Positions 1-8,254 of a stretch of DNA of 64,000 nt are shown here, piece after piece. The stretch is from Nostoc sp. ATCC 43529. GTDB lineage: Bacteria > Cyanobacteriota > Cyanobacteriia > Cyanobacteriales > Nostocaceae. The notes beneath the pieces were generated by a model. It was not told where the DNA came from. It saw only the letters and a program-made list of their open reading frames with translations, and did not search any database. The stretch covers positions 289,094 through 353,093 of the forward strand of contig LWTK01000074.1 of NCBI GenBank assembly GCA_003326205.1. Reading direction: 5' to 3'. Each line of letters starts with the position of its first letter. Within the stretch, counting starts at the first letter, position 1. A program made the position numbers and the translations under genes.

Positions 1-220
1 AAGGGTCAGAACTAGGAGTTAAAAATAGTTGGGCGTAGACTTGTTGATTGAGGATTTCTACATTCTTTGTTTGGTTACCTTCCATAAACCATTGATGAAT
101 TTGGCTGTGCAATATATATTCATTTCTGACTGTATCTAAAGCCATTGCAGCTTCAAAACTTTTCACTATTATCGGCAAATTATCTTTTGCAGCATTGGCA
201 AATAATTTTTCAGTATTTAC
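1..220 (-). pseudogene. C-terminal part of an unrecognised protein, probably N-truncated, runs off the window
   Basis: The reverse strand is open from a TAG at 221-223 down to base 1 (73 codons). It encodes a plausible, amphipathic sequence containing IHQWFMEGNQTKNVEIL and ending at the window edge with LTPSSDP. No ATG lies near the upstream stop. The first in-frame candidates are TTG at 178, GTG at 166 and ATG at 145, all inside what reads as continuous protein sequence. I therefore think the 5' end is lost or frameshifted, although a short gene starting at one of these codons is possible. I do not recognise the family. The sequence beyond base 1 would decide whether this is a live gene. Confidence 0.4.
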
Positions 221-601
221 CTAACAAAATCAGGTTTATATCCGTCCCTGAACACATACACGTATTTATTTACGGAAGCTACTTCATCAAAAGTACAAAT
301 TATTAAAAATAAGATGTGTTGATTTTGTATTTAAATAAATTTAAATACAAAAATGATAGTACTAAGATGAAGACTTATTTTTTTAAAATCAGTAATATTT
401 CTGTTTAAAATCAAAGCGAATATAACTAAATTATTGATATTGTAAGTTGCACGAATTTCTAGTCACAGCTAGGAATTGGTAACAGGCTTTATTTGAGAGC
501 GCAATAAGTTATCTGGGTAAAATCACGATTTTGTTTGAGACAGAGAACAAATACAAGCTCTGAAAACTTGGAATATTTATTAACCAATTTGACAAATCAC
601 C
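221..601. other. Non-coding, AT-rich stretch with one AT hairpin
   Basis: No convincing ORF is seen. A perfect 13-bp inverted repeat (TTTTGTATTTAAA, loop TAAA) lies at 323-352. It is AT-only apart from one G/C pair, so it could extrude or act as a weak terminator, but no T-tract follows that would make it a standard intrinsic terminator. The promoter of the downstream exported protein must lie within this stretch; I could not pick a convincing -35/-10 pair. Confidence 0.4.
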
Positions 602-916
602 ATGCACAAACATATTTGGAATCTGCTAATGCTAGTATTAGCAACAATTTCGACTTGCACTATTACTCCATGTCATGCTCAAACGGCTGCAAAATCTGAT
701 AGTCAAAATACTGATAATATTAGTGCCATATCTTCAAATTCACCTTCTGCTATCCAATTGCGTGATTTAGTTAATTCTACTGGTAACAAACCTACTGTCC
801 TATCTGAGACAGTTACTAACACTTCTGTTTCTCAAGCTAATATAACTGCGCCTCAACCCAAGGTCAGAATTCCTATATTCAGCAGAATTTTTCGTACACC
901 TTCCATGCAGCAGTAA
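602..916 (+). CDS. Small exported protein of unknown function
   Basis: A 104-residue protein. Residues 1-26 form a signal peptide: a short basic start (MHKH), a hydrophobic core (LLMLVLATIST) and an AxA-like cut site at about CHAQ-TA. The mature part is Ser/Thr/Asn-rich, low in complexity and lacks a recognisable domain. It ends in a slightly basic tail (PIFSRIFRTPSMQQ). No lipobox or membrane anchor is visible, so the product is probably periplasmic or secreted. I do not recognise a family. It stands alone: the nearest genes are over 380 bp away on both sides. The coding call rests on the clean signal peptide and one uninterrupted frame from ATG. Confidence 0.55.
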   Translation: MHKHIWNLLMLVLATISTCTITPCHAQTAAKSDSQNTDNISAISSNSPSAIQLRDLVNSTGNKPTVLSETVTNTSVSQANITAPQPKVRIPIFSRIFRTPSMQQ

Positions 917-1480
917 TCAAGTACTCAGACAAACCAACTTATCCTCAGGTATTGTCGTCAATATTGCGTCTATGGCAGGGAACAAGCAATAGGGTTAAAA
1001 ATCTTTCGTATCTTCAGGGAAATAGACTACGCGCTAGGGACACAGCATTGCTGTGTCCCTACGTCTATGTGTAGATGTGGTTCAGATACACGAAAACTAT
1101 TGCAAATTGAATTAATAAGCTGTTCCACATCTTGCTTGTATATCTAAATTTGATTAAAGTCTTGGGGTTGGAACATCTTGCCTGTCCTGATTATGGAATA
1201 GAAATGTGAAGCAGTTTAATCATCCTAGAGGCATACTTTTTTCGCTCCAGAATGGGTAATCTGTTCAACTTGAATCAATAGTGAATGGGTTGTGCTGATT
1301 GGAATTACAAATCAAAGCGATCGCCTTCGCTCATATTTTTATTTTGCAGTAAAAAACTTGATATTTTTCTACCCACAGTTGTGAAGGCAATCGCTCAAAA
1401 GAAAGATGGAATCACCCTAACGTTTATGTCAACGTGATATTAGCAATAATTCCGAACACTTTGTTAGAGGAGAACTCAGG
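917..1480. other. Intergenic region with a palindromic repeat and a degenerate GGGTGGGCATCTTGCCC-type repeat
   Basis: No gene is seen. A strong hairpin lies at 1035-1061: 12-bp arms (AGGGACACAGCA / TGCTGTGTCCCT) around one base, extended by ATAGAC/GTCTAT further out. At about 1163-1195 is a degraded copy of the hairpin repeat found intact at 13178-13200 and 58748-58770. A HIP1-like site is near 1318. The purine-rich stretch just before 1481 is the ribosome-binding site of the next gene. Confidence 0.5.
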
Positions 1481-2533
1481 ATGGTAGCTAGTTTAGATGA
1501 TACGAAACGCAATGCTATTGCTGTGAAATTGGCAAGTATCAAAGCACTGCAACAATTGGTCATCGAAAATGAACAACTCCTTTTAAGAGAAGGACTTGAT
1601 GCCGAAATTGCCGATCGCATCCGCAATTTCATCAAAGATGATGAAAAAAATCTTGGTGTTTTGGAAACTGTAATTACTCAGTATGGCATTCAGGCTGAAC
1701 CTAAAAAGAACTTGACACAATTTATTGAAAAAGTTCGCGAATTGTTTAAGGGTTCTGAGCTAAGCCTATATGAAAAAGTATCTCAACACGAATTACTGAA
1801 ACATCAAATTGTAATGAGTGGTTTGATAGTTCATAAAGCCGCTCAAAAAGTTGGTGCTGATGTAATGGTGGCGATCGGGCCTTTGAATACCATTAACTTT
1901 GAAAACCGCGCTCATCAAGAGCAACTCAAAGGTATTCTAGAAATTCTCGGTGTCCGCGAACTAACTGGACAAGATGCAGATCAAGGAATTTGGGCACGCG
2001 TTCAAGATGCTTTGGCTGCGGTAAGTGGTGTGGTAGGTAGTGCCGTCACCCAAGGTAGTGACAAAAAGGATTTGAATATCCAAGATGTCATTCGCCTAGA
2101 TCACAACAAGGTAAATACTCTGTTTACCGAACTATTACAAAGCAACAATCCACAAAAGATCCAAGAATACTTCGGTCAAATTTACAAGGATCTTACAGCT
2201 CACGCTGAAGCTGAAGAAGAAGTTGTCTACCCAAGAGTACGTCCTTTCTACGGTCAAGACAACACCCAAGAACTGTATGACGAACAAGCTGATATGAAGC
2301 GTCGGTTGGAGCAAATTAAATCTATCAGCCCCTCTGCACCTGAATTCAAAGATAGAGTTAGAGAACTGATGGATATTGTTGGCGACCACATTCGTCAAGA
2401 AGAAAGCACAATGTTTGCTGGAATTCGCAACAACTTGAGTACTGAGCAAAGCGAACAACTCGCTACTGAATTCAAAGCTGCTAAAACCCGGATTCAACAG
2501 AGATTAGGTGTTGTTACTGAATCTAAGATCTAG
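1481..2533 (+). CDS. Hemerythrin-like (HHE cation-binding) domain protein
   Basis: A 350-residue soluble, helix-rich protein. The C-terminal half (about 200-320) is a hemerythrin/HHE four-helix bundle with candidate di-iron ligands H208 (RLDHNK), H241 and E245/E247 (HAEAEEE), D267/E268, and H303 with E307/E308 (DHIRQEES). The N-terminal 1-160 is a second all-helical region with E/H pairs (for example H103, H108, H118, H145) that resembles a ferritin-like module; its role is unknown. The start is ATG 1481 with the strong Shine-Dalgarno GAGGAGAA a few bases upstream. A good intrinsic terminator at 2607 shows this is a single-gene unit. HHE proteins bind O2, NO or iron or act in oxidative stress; which applies here cannot be told. 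Confidence 0.85.
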   Translation: MVASLDDTKRNAIAVKLASIKALQQLVIENEQLLLREGLDAEIADRIRNFIKDDEKNLGVLETVITQYGIQAEPKKNLTQFIEKVRELFKGSELSLYEKVSQHELLKHQIVMSGLIVHKAAQKVGADVMVAIGPLNTINFENRAHQEQLKGILEILGVRELTGQDADQGIWARVQDALAAVSGVVGSAVTQGSDKKDLNIQDVIRLDHNKVNTLFTELLQSNNPQKIQEYFGQIYKDLTAHAEAEEEVVYPRVRPFYGQDNTQELYDEQADMKRRLEQIKSISPSAPEFKDRVRELMDIVGDHIRQEESTMFAGIRNNLSTEQSEQLATEFKAAKTRIQQRLGVVTESKI

Positions 2534-2606
2534 TTAATAGATTGGCAATTTCGCTTAATTAATTCTGACTTAGTTGCGATACCAAATTGCTAGGTAAATA
2601 GAGCAA

Positions 2607-2635
2607 CTCCTAACACATAGTGTTAGGAGTTTTTG
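2607..2635 (+). terminator. Rho-independent terminator of the hemerythrin-like gene
   Basis: A perfect 10-bp stem (CTCCTAACAC / GTGTTAGGAG) with a 3-base loop (ATA), followed directly by TTTTTG. It lies 74 bp after the stop codon on the same strand. This is the cleanest intrinsic terminator in the window. Confidence 0.85.
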
Positions 2636-2668
2636 TTTATTTTTACAGGCAATTTATCTTTGCCTATT

Positions 2669-2770
2669 GCTCTGTCGCACTAATTTTGCTGGCTTGTGGT
2701 TTCTAGATCTCCAACTTCCTTAAGAAGTCGCGGATCTATAACCCTCATAACTAATGCGACGAACCACTAG
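2669..2770. mobile_element. MITE-like element, CTAGTGGT(C/T)TATCGCATTA family (copy A)
   Basis: The right end (AACTAATGCGACGAACCACTAG, 2749-2770) is the inverted counterpart of the family left end. The left end near 2669 (TCTGTCGCACTAATTTTG) is diverged and lacks the CTAG tip. It is about 100 bp with no ORF. It abuts copy B, sharing the central CTAG at 2767-2770, as if one element inserted at the tip of another. Related copies lie at 17125-17392. Confidence 0.6.
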
Positions 2771-2959
2771 TGGTTTATCGCATTAATTTTGATGGGTTGG
2801 GTAAATCTTTGAAAGCTTAACTCTAGCGTCTTCTGTACGAAAGCGCCAATCCACACAAACTTTTGACTATGTGCTTTTTGGACATATACTATGATTTGCG
2901 ATTGCTCCCAGTCTCACTTTCGATTATAACCTCTCATAACTAATGCGACAGACCACTAG
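2767..2959. mobile_element. MITE-like element, same family (copy B)
   Basis: A 193-bp element with clear terminal inverted repeats: the left tip CTAGTGGTTTATCGCATTA and the right tip CTAATGCGACAGACCACTAG. There is no coding capacity. Both tips end in CTAG, which is either part of the repeat or a palindromic target. It was presumably mobilised in trans by a transposase that is not in this window. Confidence 0.7.
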
Positions 2960-3019
2960 GCTTTACAACAATCAAATATGAGTCCTATAGTTGTATGCCC
3001 CTACAAAAAATTCATGTAC

Positions 3020-3183
3020 TTAGGACTTACGCAAAAACTCTCTCTTGCTCTTATTTCTTTGTGTCCTTTGCAACGGCAGTCGCTCATGGGGAGACCCCCA
3101 AGACCGCGCTGCCTCTCCTTTGCGGTAGCCTGCGGCAAGCCGCTCCGCGTCTACGTTTTTTCATAATTTTGGGTAAGTCCTGA
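3020..3183. mobile_element. MITE-like element with TTAGGACTTACGCA-type ends, carrying a second repeat inside
   Basis: The left end TTAGGACTTACGCAAAAAC (3020) is mirrored at the right end by TTTTGGGTAAGTCCTGA (to about 3183), giving imperfect terminal inverted repeats around about 160 bp. Inside, at about 3113-3156, is a GC-rich sequence (TTTGCGGTAGCCTGCGGCAA and so on to CGTCTACG). It recurs in reverse orientation at about 17163-17203 inside another MITE. No gene is seen. The open frames here are repeat-derived. Confidence 0.6.
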
Positions 3184-3365
3184 TACTGAAAGTTTTATGT
3201 TAATAAGATTACAAAACTATGTTTAAACCTCAGAAGGTCAAAGTTGAACTTCAGGTGTAGGGCGAATTTTTAATTTTTGACTGGCTTGCTACCCTGATAA
3301 AAAATACTGAAACTATTAAAATCAAAAGCATGTGCCTAGTTCATACCCACTAATCTTTGCCAGCC

Positions 3366-4925
3366 ATGCCTCTGTCACGCATCGTAACGCTGATTGTCGG
3401 TCTAATCGTCATTTTGGGGCTAGCTTTATGGCTAATTGATTCGCTATCACGGCTTTATTGGCAATTGTCTTATTCGCCGTTGTTAGGCAATTTGTTGCTA
3501 TTGCTGCTCATTGTGTTGATTGGAGGGTTGGTTGCCGCTTTTGTTTATTATGTACTAGTACTTCAAACTGGGGAAAAGCGATCGCGCCGCAATCGTTCTC
3601 GTGTGACTCCAGCGCAAATCCCAGCTGGTAAGTCTGATGCAGCTTCTACGACTCTCCAAGCTGTGCGCCAACAGGTAGCGCAAATTCAAGATGAAGTCGC
3701 ACGCCAAGCTTTATTAAGTAAATCGCGGGAGATTGAAGCCAATCTCGCACGGGGTGAAATTCAAGTGGTGGTATTCGGTACCGGGAGTGCTGGCAAAACT
3801 TCTCTAGTAAATGCCATCATGGGACGCATGGTGGGTCAAGTGGATGCACCAATGGGTACAACCCAAGTCGGGGAAACTTATTGTCTGCGGTTGAAGGGAT
3901 TAGAACGCAAAATTTTAATTACGGATACGCCGGGAATTTTAGAAGCGGGTGTGGCGGGGACAGAACGCGAACAAATGGCGCGAGAACTAGCGACGGAAGC
4001 AGATTTATTATTATTTGTGGTGGATAATGATTTACGACGCTCCGAATATGAACCACTACGGGGACTAGCGGAAATTGGCAAGCGATCGCTGTTGGTTCTC
4101 AACAAAACCGATTTATATACAGATGAAGATAAAGAAGCCATCTTGGCTAGGTTGCGTCAGCGGGTGCGGGGATTTATTGCTACTAATGATGTAGTCGCGA
4201 TCGCTGCTAATCCCCAATCTGCACAACTAGAAACTGGCGAAAGCTTCCAGCCAGAAGCAGATATTGTTCCTTTGTTGCGGCGCATGGCTGCAATTTTACG
4301 CGCCGAAGGTGAAGATTTGGTGGCGGATAATATTCTTTTACAATCTCTCCGATTGGGCGACGAGGCGCGAAAACTCATCGATGGTCAACGCCGCCGCCAA
4401 GCTGACAAAATCGTAGAACGCTTTCAATGGATTGGTGCTGGTGTTGTATCGGTGACGCCCGTACCAGTGGTAGATTTATTAGCAACTGCCGCCGTCAATG
4501 CTCAAATGGTCGTAGAAATTGGTCGAGTATATGGCTGTGAATTAAATATGGAACGGGGCCGAGAATTAGCCCTTTCGTTAGCAAAAACTATCGCCAGTTT
4601 AGGTATTGTTAAAGGAGCAATTCAATTATTATCTACAGCTTTGCAACTTAATGTTGCTACCTTTATTATTGGCAGAGCAATTCAAGGTGTGACAGCAGCT
4701 TATTTAACGCGAATTGCTGGTAAAAGCTTTATTGAATATTTTCGCCACGACCAAGATTGGGGCGATGGCGGAATGACCGAAGTTGTGCAACGACAGTTTC
4801 AAATTAATCGCAGAGATGAATTTATTAAGGCTTTTGTTCGGGAAGCGATCGCCAAAGTAGTCAAGCCATTACAAGATAAAACTGAGGCGATGGAAGAACA
4901 AGAAAGCAGAGAAGAACTTCAGTGA
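3366..4925 (+). CDS. Membrane-anchored Era-like GTPase with DUF697 (YcjF-type) C-terminal domain
   Basis: 519 residues from ATG 3366. A TTG 9 bp upstream is also in frame, but ATG is the natural choice. Two hydrophobic segments (about 5-25 and 40-65) anchor it in the membrane. A basic linker (KRSRRNRSR) is followed by a TRAFAC-class G domain: P-loop GTGSAGKTS (about 138-146), an effector threonine in MGTTQ, DTPG (about 187-190) and NKTD (about 246-249). The C-terminal 345-490 is rich in Gly/Ala/Ile with amphipathic helices, typical of the DUF697 domain that inserts in or lies against membranes, and the very end is charged and coiled (EAMEEQESREELQ). Such proteins are common in cyanobacteria; the exact role is unknown. 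No gene is close enough to suggest an operon. Confidence 0.85.
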   Translation: MPLSRIVTLIVGLIVILGLALWLIDSLSRLYWQLSYSPLLGNLLLLLLIVLIGGLVAAFVYYVLVLQTGEKRSRRNRSRVTPAQIPAGKSDAASTTLQAVRQQVAQIQDEVARQALLSKSREIEANLARGEIQVVVFGTGSAGKTSLVNAIMGRMVGQVDAPMGTTQVGETYCLRLKGLERKILITDTPGILEAGVAGTEREQMARELATEADLLLFVVDNDLRRSEYEPLRGLAEIGKRSLLVLNKTDLYTDEDKEAILARLRQRVRGFIATNDVVAIAANPQSAQLETGESFQPEADIVPLLRRMAAILRAEGEDLVADNILLQSLRLGDEARKLIDGQRRRQADKIVERFQWIGAGVVSVTPVPVVDLLATAAVNAQMVVEIGRVYGCELNMERGRELALSLAKTIASLGIVKGAIQLLSTALQLNVATFIIGRAIQGVTAAYLTRIAGKSFIEYFRHDQDWGDGGMTEVVQRQFQINRRDEFIKAFVREAIAKVVKPLQDKTEAMEEQESREELQ

Positions 4926-4986
4926 ATTACCTATGTTTTGATTGTTTGGCGTTATGCAGATGTGCACGACAAAGCGAATTTATCAA

Positions 4987-5145
4987 TATAGGACTCATAT
5001 TTGATTTTTGAAATATACCTAGCTAGTAGGGTGCGTTACGCCAAAGGCTAACGCACCAAATCCTTAAGAATGGTGCGTTATGCTTCGCAATAACGCACCC
5101 TACACATACTTAAATTTTTTCAATAATCAAATCGGATTCCTATAG
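4987..5145. mobile_element. MITE-like element with TATAGGA-type ends, enclosing a GTAGGGTGCGTTA hairpin repeat
   Basis: The left end TATAGGACTCATATTTGATT (4987) is mirrored at the right end by ATCAAATCGGATTCCTATA (to about 5145). Solo ends of the same type are seen at 2971-2989 (ATCAAATATGAGTCCTATA) and about 17450-17466. The inner part, 5026-5103, is an independent repeat: GTAGGGTGCGTTACG with its inverted partner AACGCACCCTAC. That inner repeat recurs without these ends at 25881-25964, so two mobile or repeated sequences are nested here. Confidence 0.6.
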
Positions 5146-5146
5146 A

Positions 5147-5177
5147 TGTAGAGACATTGCATTGCAACGTCTCTACA
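5147..5177. repeat. TGTAGAGAC...GTCTCTACA hairpin repeat at the 3' side of the PEP-CTERM gene
   Basis: 9-bp perfect arms TGTAGAGAC / GTCTCTACA around ATTGCATTGCAA. The same family is at 30779-30809, and relatives are at 20074-20099, 24235-24307 and inside pbpC at 34325-34352. Its place 47 bp past the stop of the reverse gene at 5224 would suit a transcription stop, but there is no T-tract. Confidence 0.6.
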
Positions 5178-5223
5178 AGGATTTTGGCATCACATCTGTG
5201 AATTATGAATTATGAATTAATAA

Positions 5224-5934
5224 TTATTTGGTCAAGGACGCTTTTCGTTTGCGCTTTAACCACAAACCTACAACACCAGCAACCGCTATCCCACCAATGG
5301 TATAAGGTTCTGGAACCGTGGTTGAATCTGTATCGATTACAAGTGTCGCAAAAGTACCATCACCGCTACCGGCGAAAAGATATTCGTCTGCATTTAATCC
5401 AATATCACCCAGAAGCGCACCTCCAATTGAGAAAAAGTTCCCACTTCTGTTATTAATATCTGCAATGGCGTCAGAGTTGAGAGCAAAACTCAAAATATCG
5501 TTGGGATCGCCAGAACTATTGACATCAAAAATTCCATAGTTTTTACCACTTCCCAAATCGCTATAAATAGTATTATTGGGGCTATTAACTTTTTGGCTTA
5601 ATACATCAGCAGCTGTTGAAACATCAAATAAACCTAGAGTTTTTATTCCATTTTCTGAACCGTCAAATCGTTGAACTTGTAGGGTTGCTGATGAAACTTT
5701 TCCTATATTATCAAGAGCAAATGTAAAATAATTACGCAAATCTGTTGCGCGTATGTTTCCAGTTACGTAGTTGGTGTTACTGTTAGAATTACCAACATTC
5801 AGCCCGCCTTCAGCAGCCCACCAACCTTGGCTAGACGCACTCAGAGTCAAAATTGCCGCTTGCGCTGTATTCATCATTCCTAATCCGAATCCAACAATAG
5901 CAGCCGTAATTGTCAATTTGTAAGACTTTTGCAT
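5224..5934 (-). CDS. PEP-CTERM sorting-domain protein, exported
   Basis: 236 residues. The N-terminal signal peptide (KLTITAAIVGFGLGMMNTAQA, cut after AQA) is followed by a beta-rich, Gly/Ser/Asn/Asp-rich domain without Cys (about 30-200). The C-terminus is a complete PEP-CTERM signal: VPEP at about 207-210, a hydrophobic helix (GGIAVAGVVGLWL) and a basic tail (KRKRK). PEP-CTERM proteins are sorted by exosortase and are linked to exopolysaccharide or sheath; here that is family knowledge, and no exosortase is in the window. The middle domain resembles secreted cyanobacterial beta-sandwich proteins but I do not recognise it. The start is ATG 5934. Confidence 0.8.
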   Translation of the reverse strand: MQKSYKLTITAAIVGFGLGMMNTAQAAILTLSASSQGWWAAEGGLNVGNSNSNTNYVTGNIRATDLRNYFTFALDNIGKVSSATLQVQRFDGSENGIKTLGLFDVSTAADVLSQKVNSPNNTIYSDLGSGKNYGIFDVNSSGDPNDILSFALNSDAIADINNRSGNFFSIGGALLGDIGLNADEYLFAGSGDGTFATLVIDTDSTTVPEPYTIGGIAVAGVVGLWLKRKRKASLTK

Positions 5935-6667
5935 CGGATATTAGCCTCAATTTGAATTTGTTTGTGTGAAACTGACAAAACTCTTTCTTGTACGATCGCT
6001 GCTTCTTCAAGGATCTGGTTTCTTGAATATTAAGAGTTGCTAATCTTAGTCCCAAATTCAGTGTTAGCTACCGTTCTACTAGTAGCAGAACTTTTGTACT
6101 AACATTTAATAACACTGTTATCAGCATCATAATAATTACAAAATTTTAACCTAGTAAGTATAAATACACAAAATTTATATAAAATTTACACAAAATTCAT
6201 ATTGTATTTTTTAAACTGGCTTTAGCAAGCCTAAATCACTCACGAACAAATCTATTGCCTATTACCTACCTCCACGACTAATTTCACAACTCATTTACAA
6301 ATGCGATTTTGCTAAAACACGATGGAGAATTGTTGAGCGAATCTGTTACCTTTCAATAAATCCTCATTCTGTCAAAATTTCATCTACCAAATTGCAGACG
6401 TTGATTGTAGTAGTGGCAATTATCATTTCTTGAGTACATATTGTAGTGACTATGAACTGGGGATTTGTGGAGCGATCGCCCATCAACTGCAAACTAGGCT
6501 ACATTGTGTAACTCAGTTATGGAAATCTGATTGTAAATGCTGGCGATCGCTAAAACTTACTTATATACGTTTAAATATGTTCTAGTTATGATATATTAAT
6601 CACCAGCAATTAAAAAACGCTGGTTTTACAGTCAATCTTTATTTTGAAATAAATACTTGAAATAATA
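5935..6667. other. Long intergenic region between divergent genes
   Basis: No convincing gene is seen. The region is AT-rich with two HIP1 sites (about 6472 and 6543). A small stem ACCAGC / GCTGGT at about 6602-6624 is followed by TTTT, which could be a weak terminator or a 5'-leader hairpin of the deacetylase gene. Promoters for both divergent genes must lie here, but I could not identify them with confidence. Confidence 0.4.
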
Positions 6668-7651
6668 ATGAAAACCAAAGGAAAAGCAAATAAACCAATA
6701 GCCAGTCTTTCTTTAGATTTAGATAATATTTGGTCTTATTTAAAAAATCAAGGCGCTCCAGGTTGGGAGAGTTTTCCCTCTTACTTAGATATTGCAGTAC
6801 CGCGTTTTTTAGAAATTCTTGAGCAATGGAATTTGAGAATCACAGTATTCATTGTTGGTCAAGATGCAGCGCTGGAAAAAAATCATCAGGCAATACAGGC
6901 GATCGCCAATGCCGGTCACGAAATCGGCAACCATTCATTCTACCACTCTCCCTGGCTGCATTTGTATTCTGAGAGCGAGATAGAAGAAGAAGTGGCTATG
7001 GCTGAAGAACATATCAAGCGCGTCACTTATCAACAACCTGTAGGCTTTCGCGGCCCTGGATACAGCTTTTCTCCAGCAGTATTGAAAGTCTTAGCGCGAC
7101 GCGGCTATGAATATGATGCTTCAACTTTTCCTACAATTTTGGGGCCAGTAGCACGAGCTTATTATTTAATGACTTGTAAACTCAGCAAGGAAGAACGTAA
7201 AAAGCGGGAAGCTTTGTTTGGTAGTTTCAAAGATTGTTTGCAGCCTCTAAATCCCTACCAATGGCACATGGGTAAGGATAGATTGACTGAAATTCCTGTT
7301 ACCACCATGCCAATTTTCAAAGTGCCAATTCACTTCAGTTACATCATGTATTTGGCTAGATTTTCTAGCGGTTTGGCATTATTTTATTTGAGAATTGCTT
7401 TATGGTTGTGTAAACTTACACACACTCAACCATCTTTATTACTCCATCCCACAGACTTTTTAAGTCAAGAAGATGTGCCAGAGTTATCATTTTTTCCTGG
7501 TATGGATGTTCCCACCTACAAAAAACTGGCAGTGGTGAATAAAAGTTTAGAAATGATAACGAGTCAGTTCAACGTTTTAACTGTTGGACAACACGCCAAG
7601 TCCGTAGCCGGTGTTCGTAAACTACCTGTATTAGTACCTCAAAAAAGGTAA
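6668..7651 (+). CDS. Polysaccharide deacetylase (NodB-homology) family protein
   Basis: 327 residues, no signal peptide. The NodB fold is recognised by the opening SLDLDN (D17, D19), the metal motif H89-S-F-Y-H93 within GHEIGNHSFYH, and RGPGYSFS (about 128-134), matching the arginine/proline motif. The C-terminal third holds hydrophobic stretches (YIMYLARF, ALFYLRIALWLC) and a conserved-looking HPTDFL. The family removes N- or O-acetyl groups from polysaccharides or acts on related amides (PuuE-like). The first motif is LDLDN rather than TFDDG, so the substrate may differ from peptidoglycan or chitin. It is single-gene on this strand and converges on the receiver gene 11 bp away. Confidence 0.75.
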   Translation: MKTKGKANKPIASLSLDLDNIWSYLKNQGAPGWESFPSYLDIAVPRFLEILEQWNLRITVFIVGQDAALEKNHQAIQAIANAGHEIGNHSFYHSPWLHLYSESEIEEEVAMAEEHIKRVTYQQPVGFRGPGYSFSPAVLKVLARRGYEYDASTFPTILGPVARAYYLMTCKLSKEERKKREALFGSFKDCLQPLNPYQWHMGKDRLTEIPVTTMPIFKVPIHFSYIMYLARFSSGLALFYLRIALWLCKLTHTQPSLLLHPTDFLSQEDVPELSFFPGMDVPTYKKLAVVNKSLEMITSQFNVLTVGQHAKSVAGVRKLPVLVPQKR

Positions 7652-7662
7652 AAATAGCCTCG

Positions 7663-8067
7663 TTACCAATTACAAGAAGCAAACAAATCAGCGACAATCT
7701 CAACTAGTTCTTCTGGAAAAACTGGTTTAGATACATGAGTTTGAAAGCCAGCTTCCAAAGCACGAATCCGGCTTTCACTATCGCCAAAAGCAGTTAAGGC
7801 AATAGCTGGGACTTTCCCACCCATGTCTGGTTTGAGCGCACGTATTTTTCTGATTAAGGTGTAGCCATCTTCGTTAGGCATACCGATATCAGAAATTAAG
7901 ATATCAGGTTGCAATTGGGGTAAAATTTTCAGTGCTTCTGCGGCGGATGGAACTGCTTCTACGGTAGCTCCATCTGCTTCCAATACTGTAGTAATAAAAT
8001 AGCGAATATCATCATCATCTTCAACTACAAGAATATTTAAGCTATCAAGAGCTAGAGAAGGTTGCAT
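7663..8067 (-). CDS. Single-domain response regulator (CheY-like receiver)
   Basis: 134 residues, a complete receiver domain and nothing else. The acidic pocket is EDDDD (16-20), the phosphoacceptor is D60 in ISDIGMP, the switch threonine is T92 in ALTAFG and the lysine is K114 in VSKPV. With no output domain it must act through protein contact, like CheY or Spo0F. No histidine kinase is adjacent; the nearest are at 17.7 kb and 50.7 kb, and any link to them is a guess. It ends 11 bp from the converging deacetylase gene. Confidence 0.9.
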   Translation of the reverse strand: MQPSLALDSLNILVVEDDDDIRYFITTVLEADGATVEAVPSAAEALKILPQLQPDILISDIGMPNEDGYTLIRKIRALKPDMGGKVPAIALTAFGDSESRIRALEAGFQTHVSKPVFPEELVEIVADLFASCNW

Positions 8068-8254
8068 AACAAATCATATTTTAATTTTGTTTGACAACAG
8101 TGATGAGGTAAAAGAGGCAAGAGGCAAGAGGCAAGAGGCAATAGATTTTTCAGGAAAGATTTAGAGTTGCTATAAAGTCGAACTAATAATAATTGTTCTG
8201 TATATATTAAAAGAGAATGGTTAATGAAATAGCCTTATTTTGATACAACAGTAT
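8068..8254. repeat. Short intergenic stretch with AAGAGGC heptamer repeats
   Basis: About four tandem copies of a 7-bp unit (AAGAGGC) lie at 8112-8140, an STRR of the kind found in heterocystous cyanobacteria. Nothing else is recognisable in this stretch, which lies downstream of the PPC-domain gene and upstream of the receiver gene. Confidence 0.6.

Noticed and set aside
2978..3183. Two overlapping 62-residue frames
   Set aside because: They lie wholly within a MITE and its GC-rich cargo.
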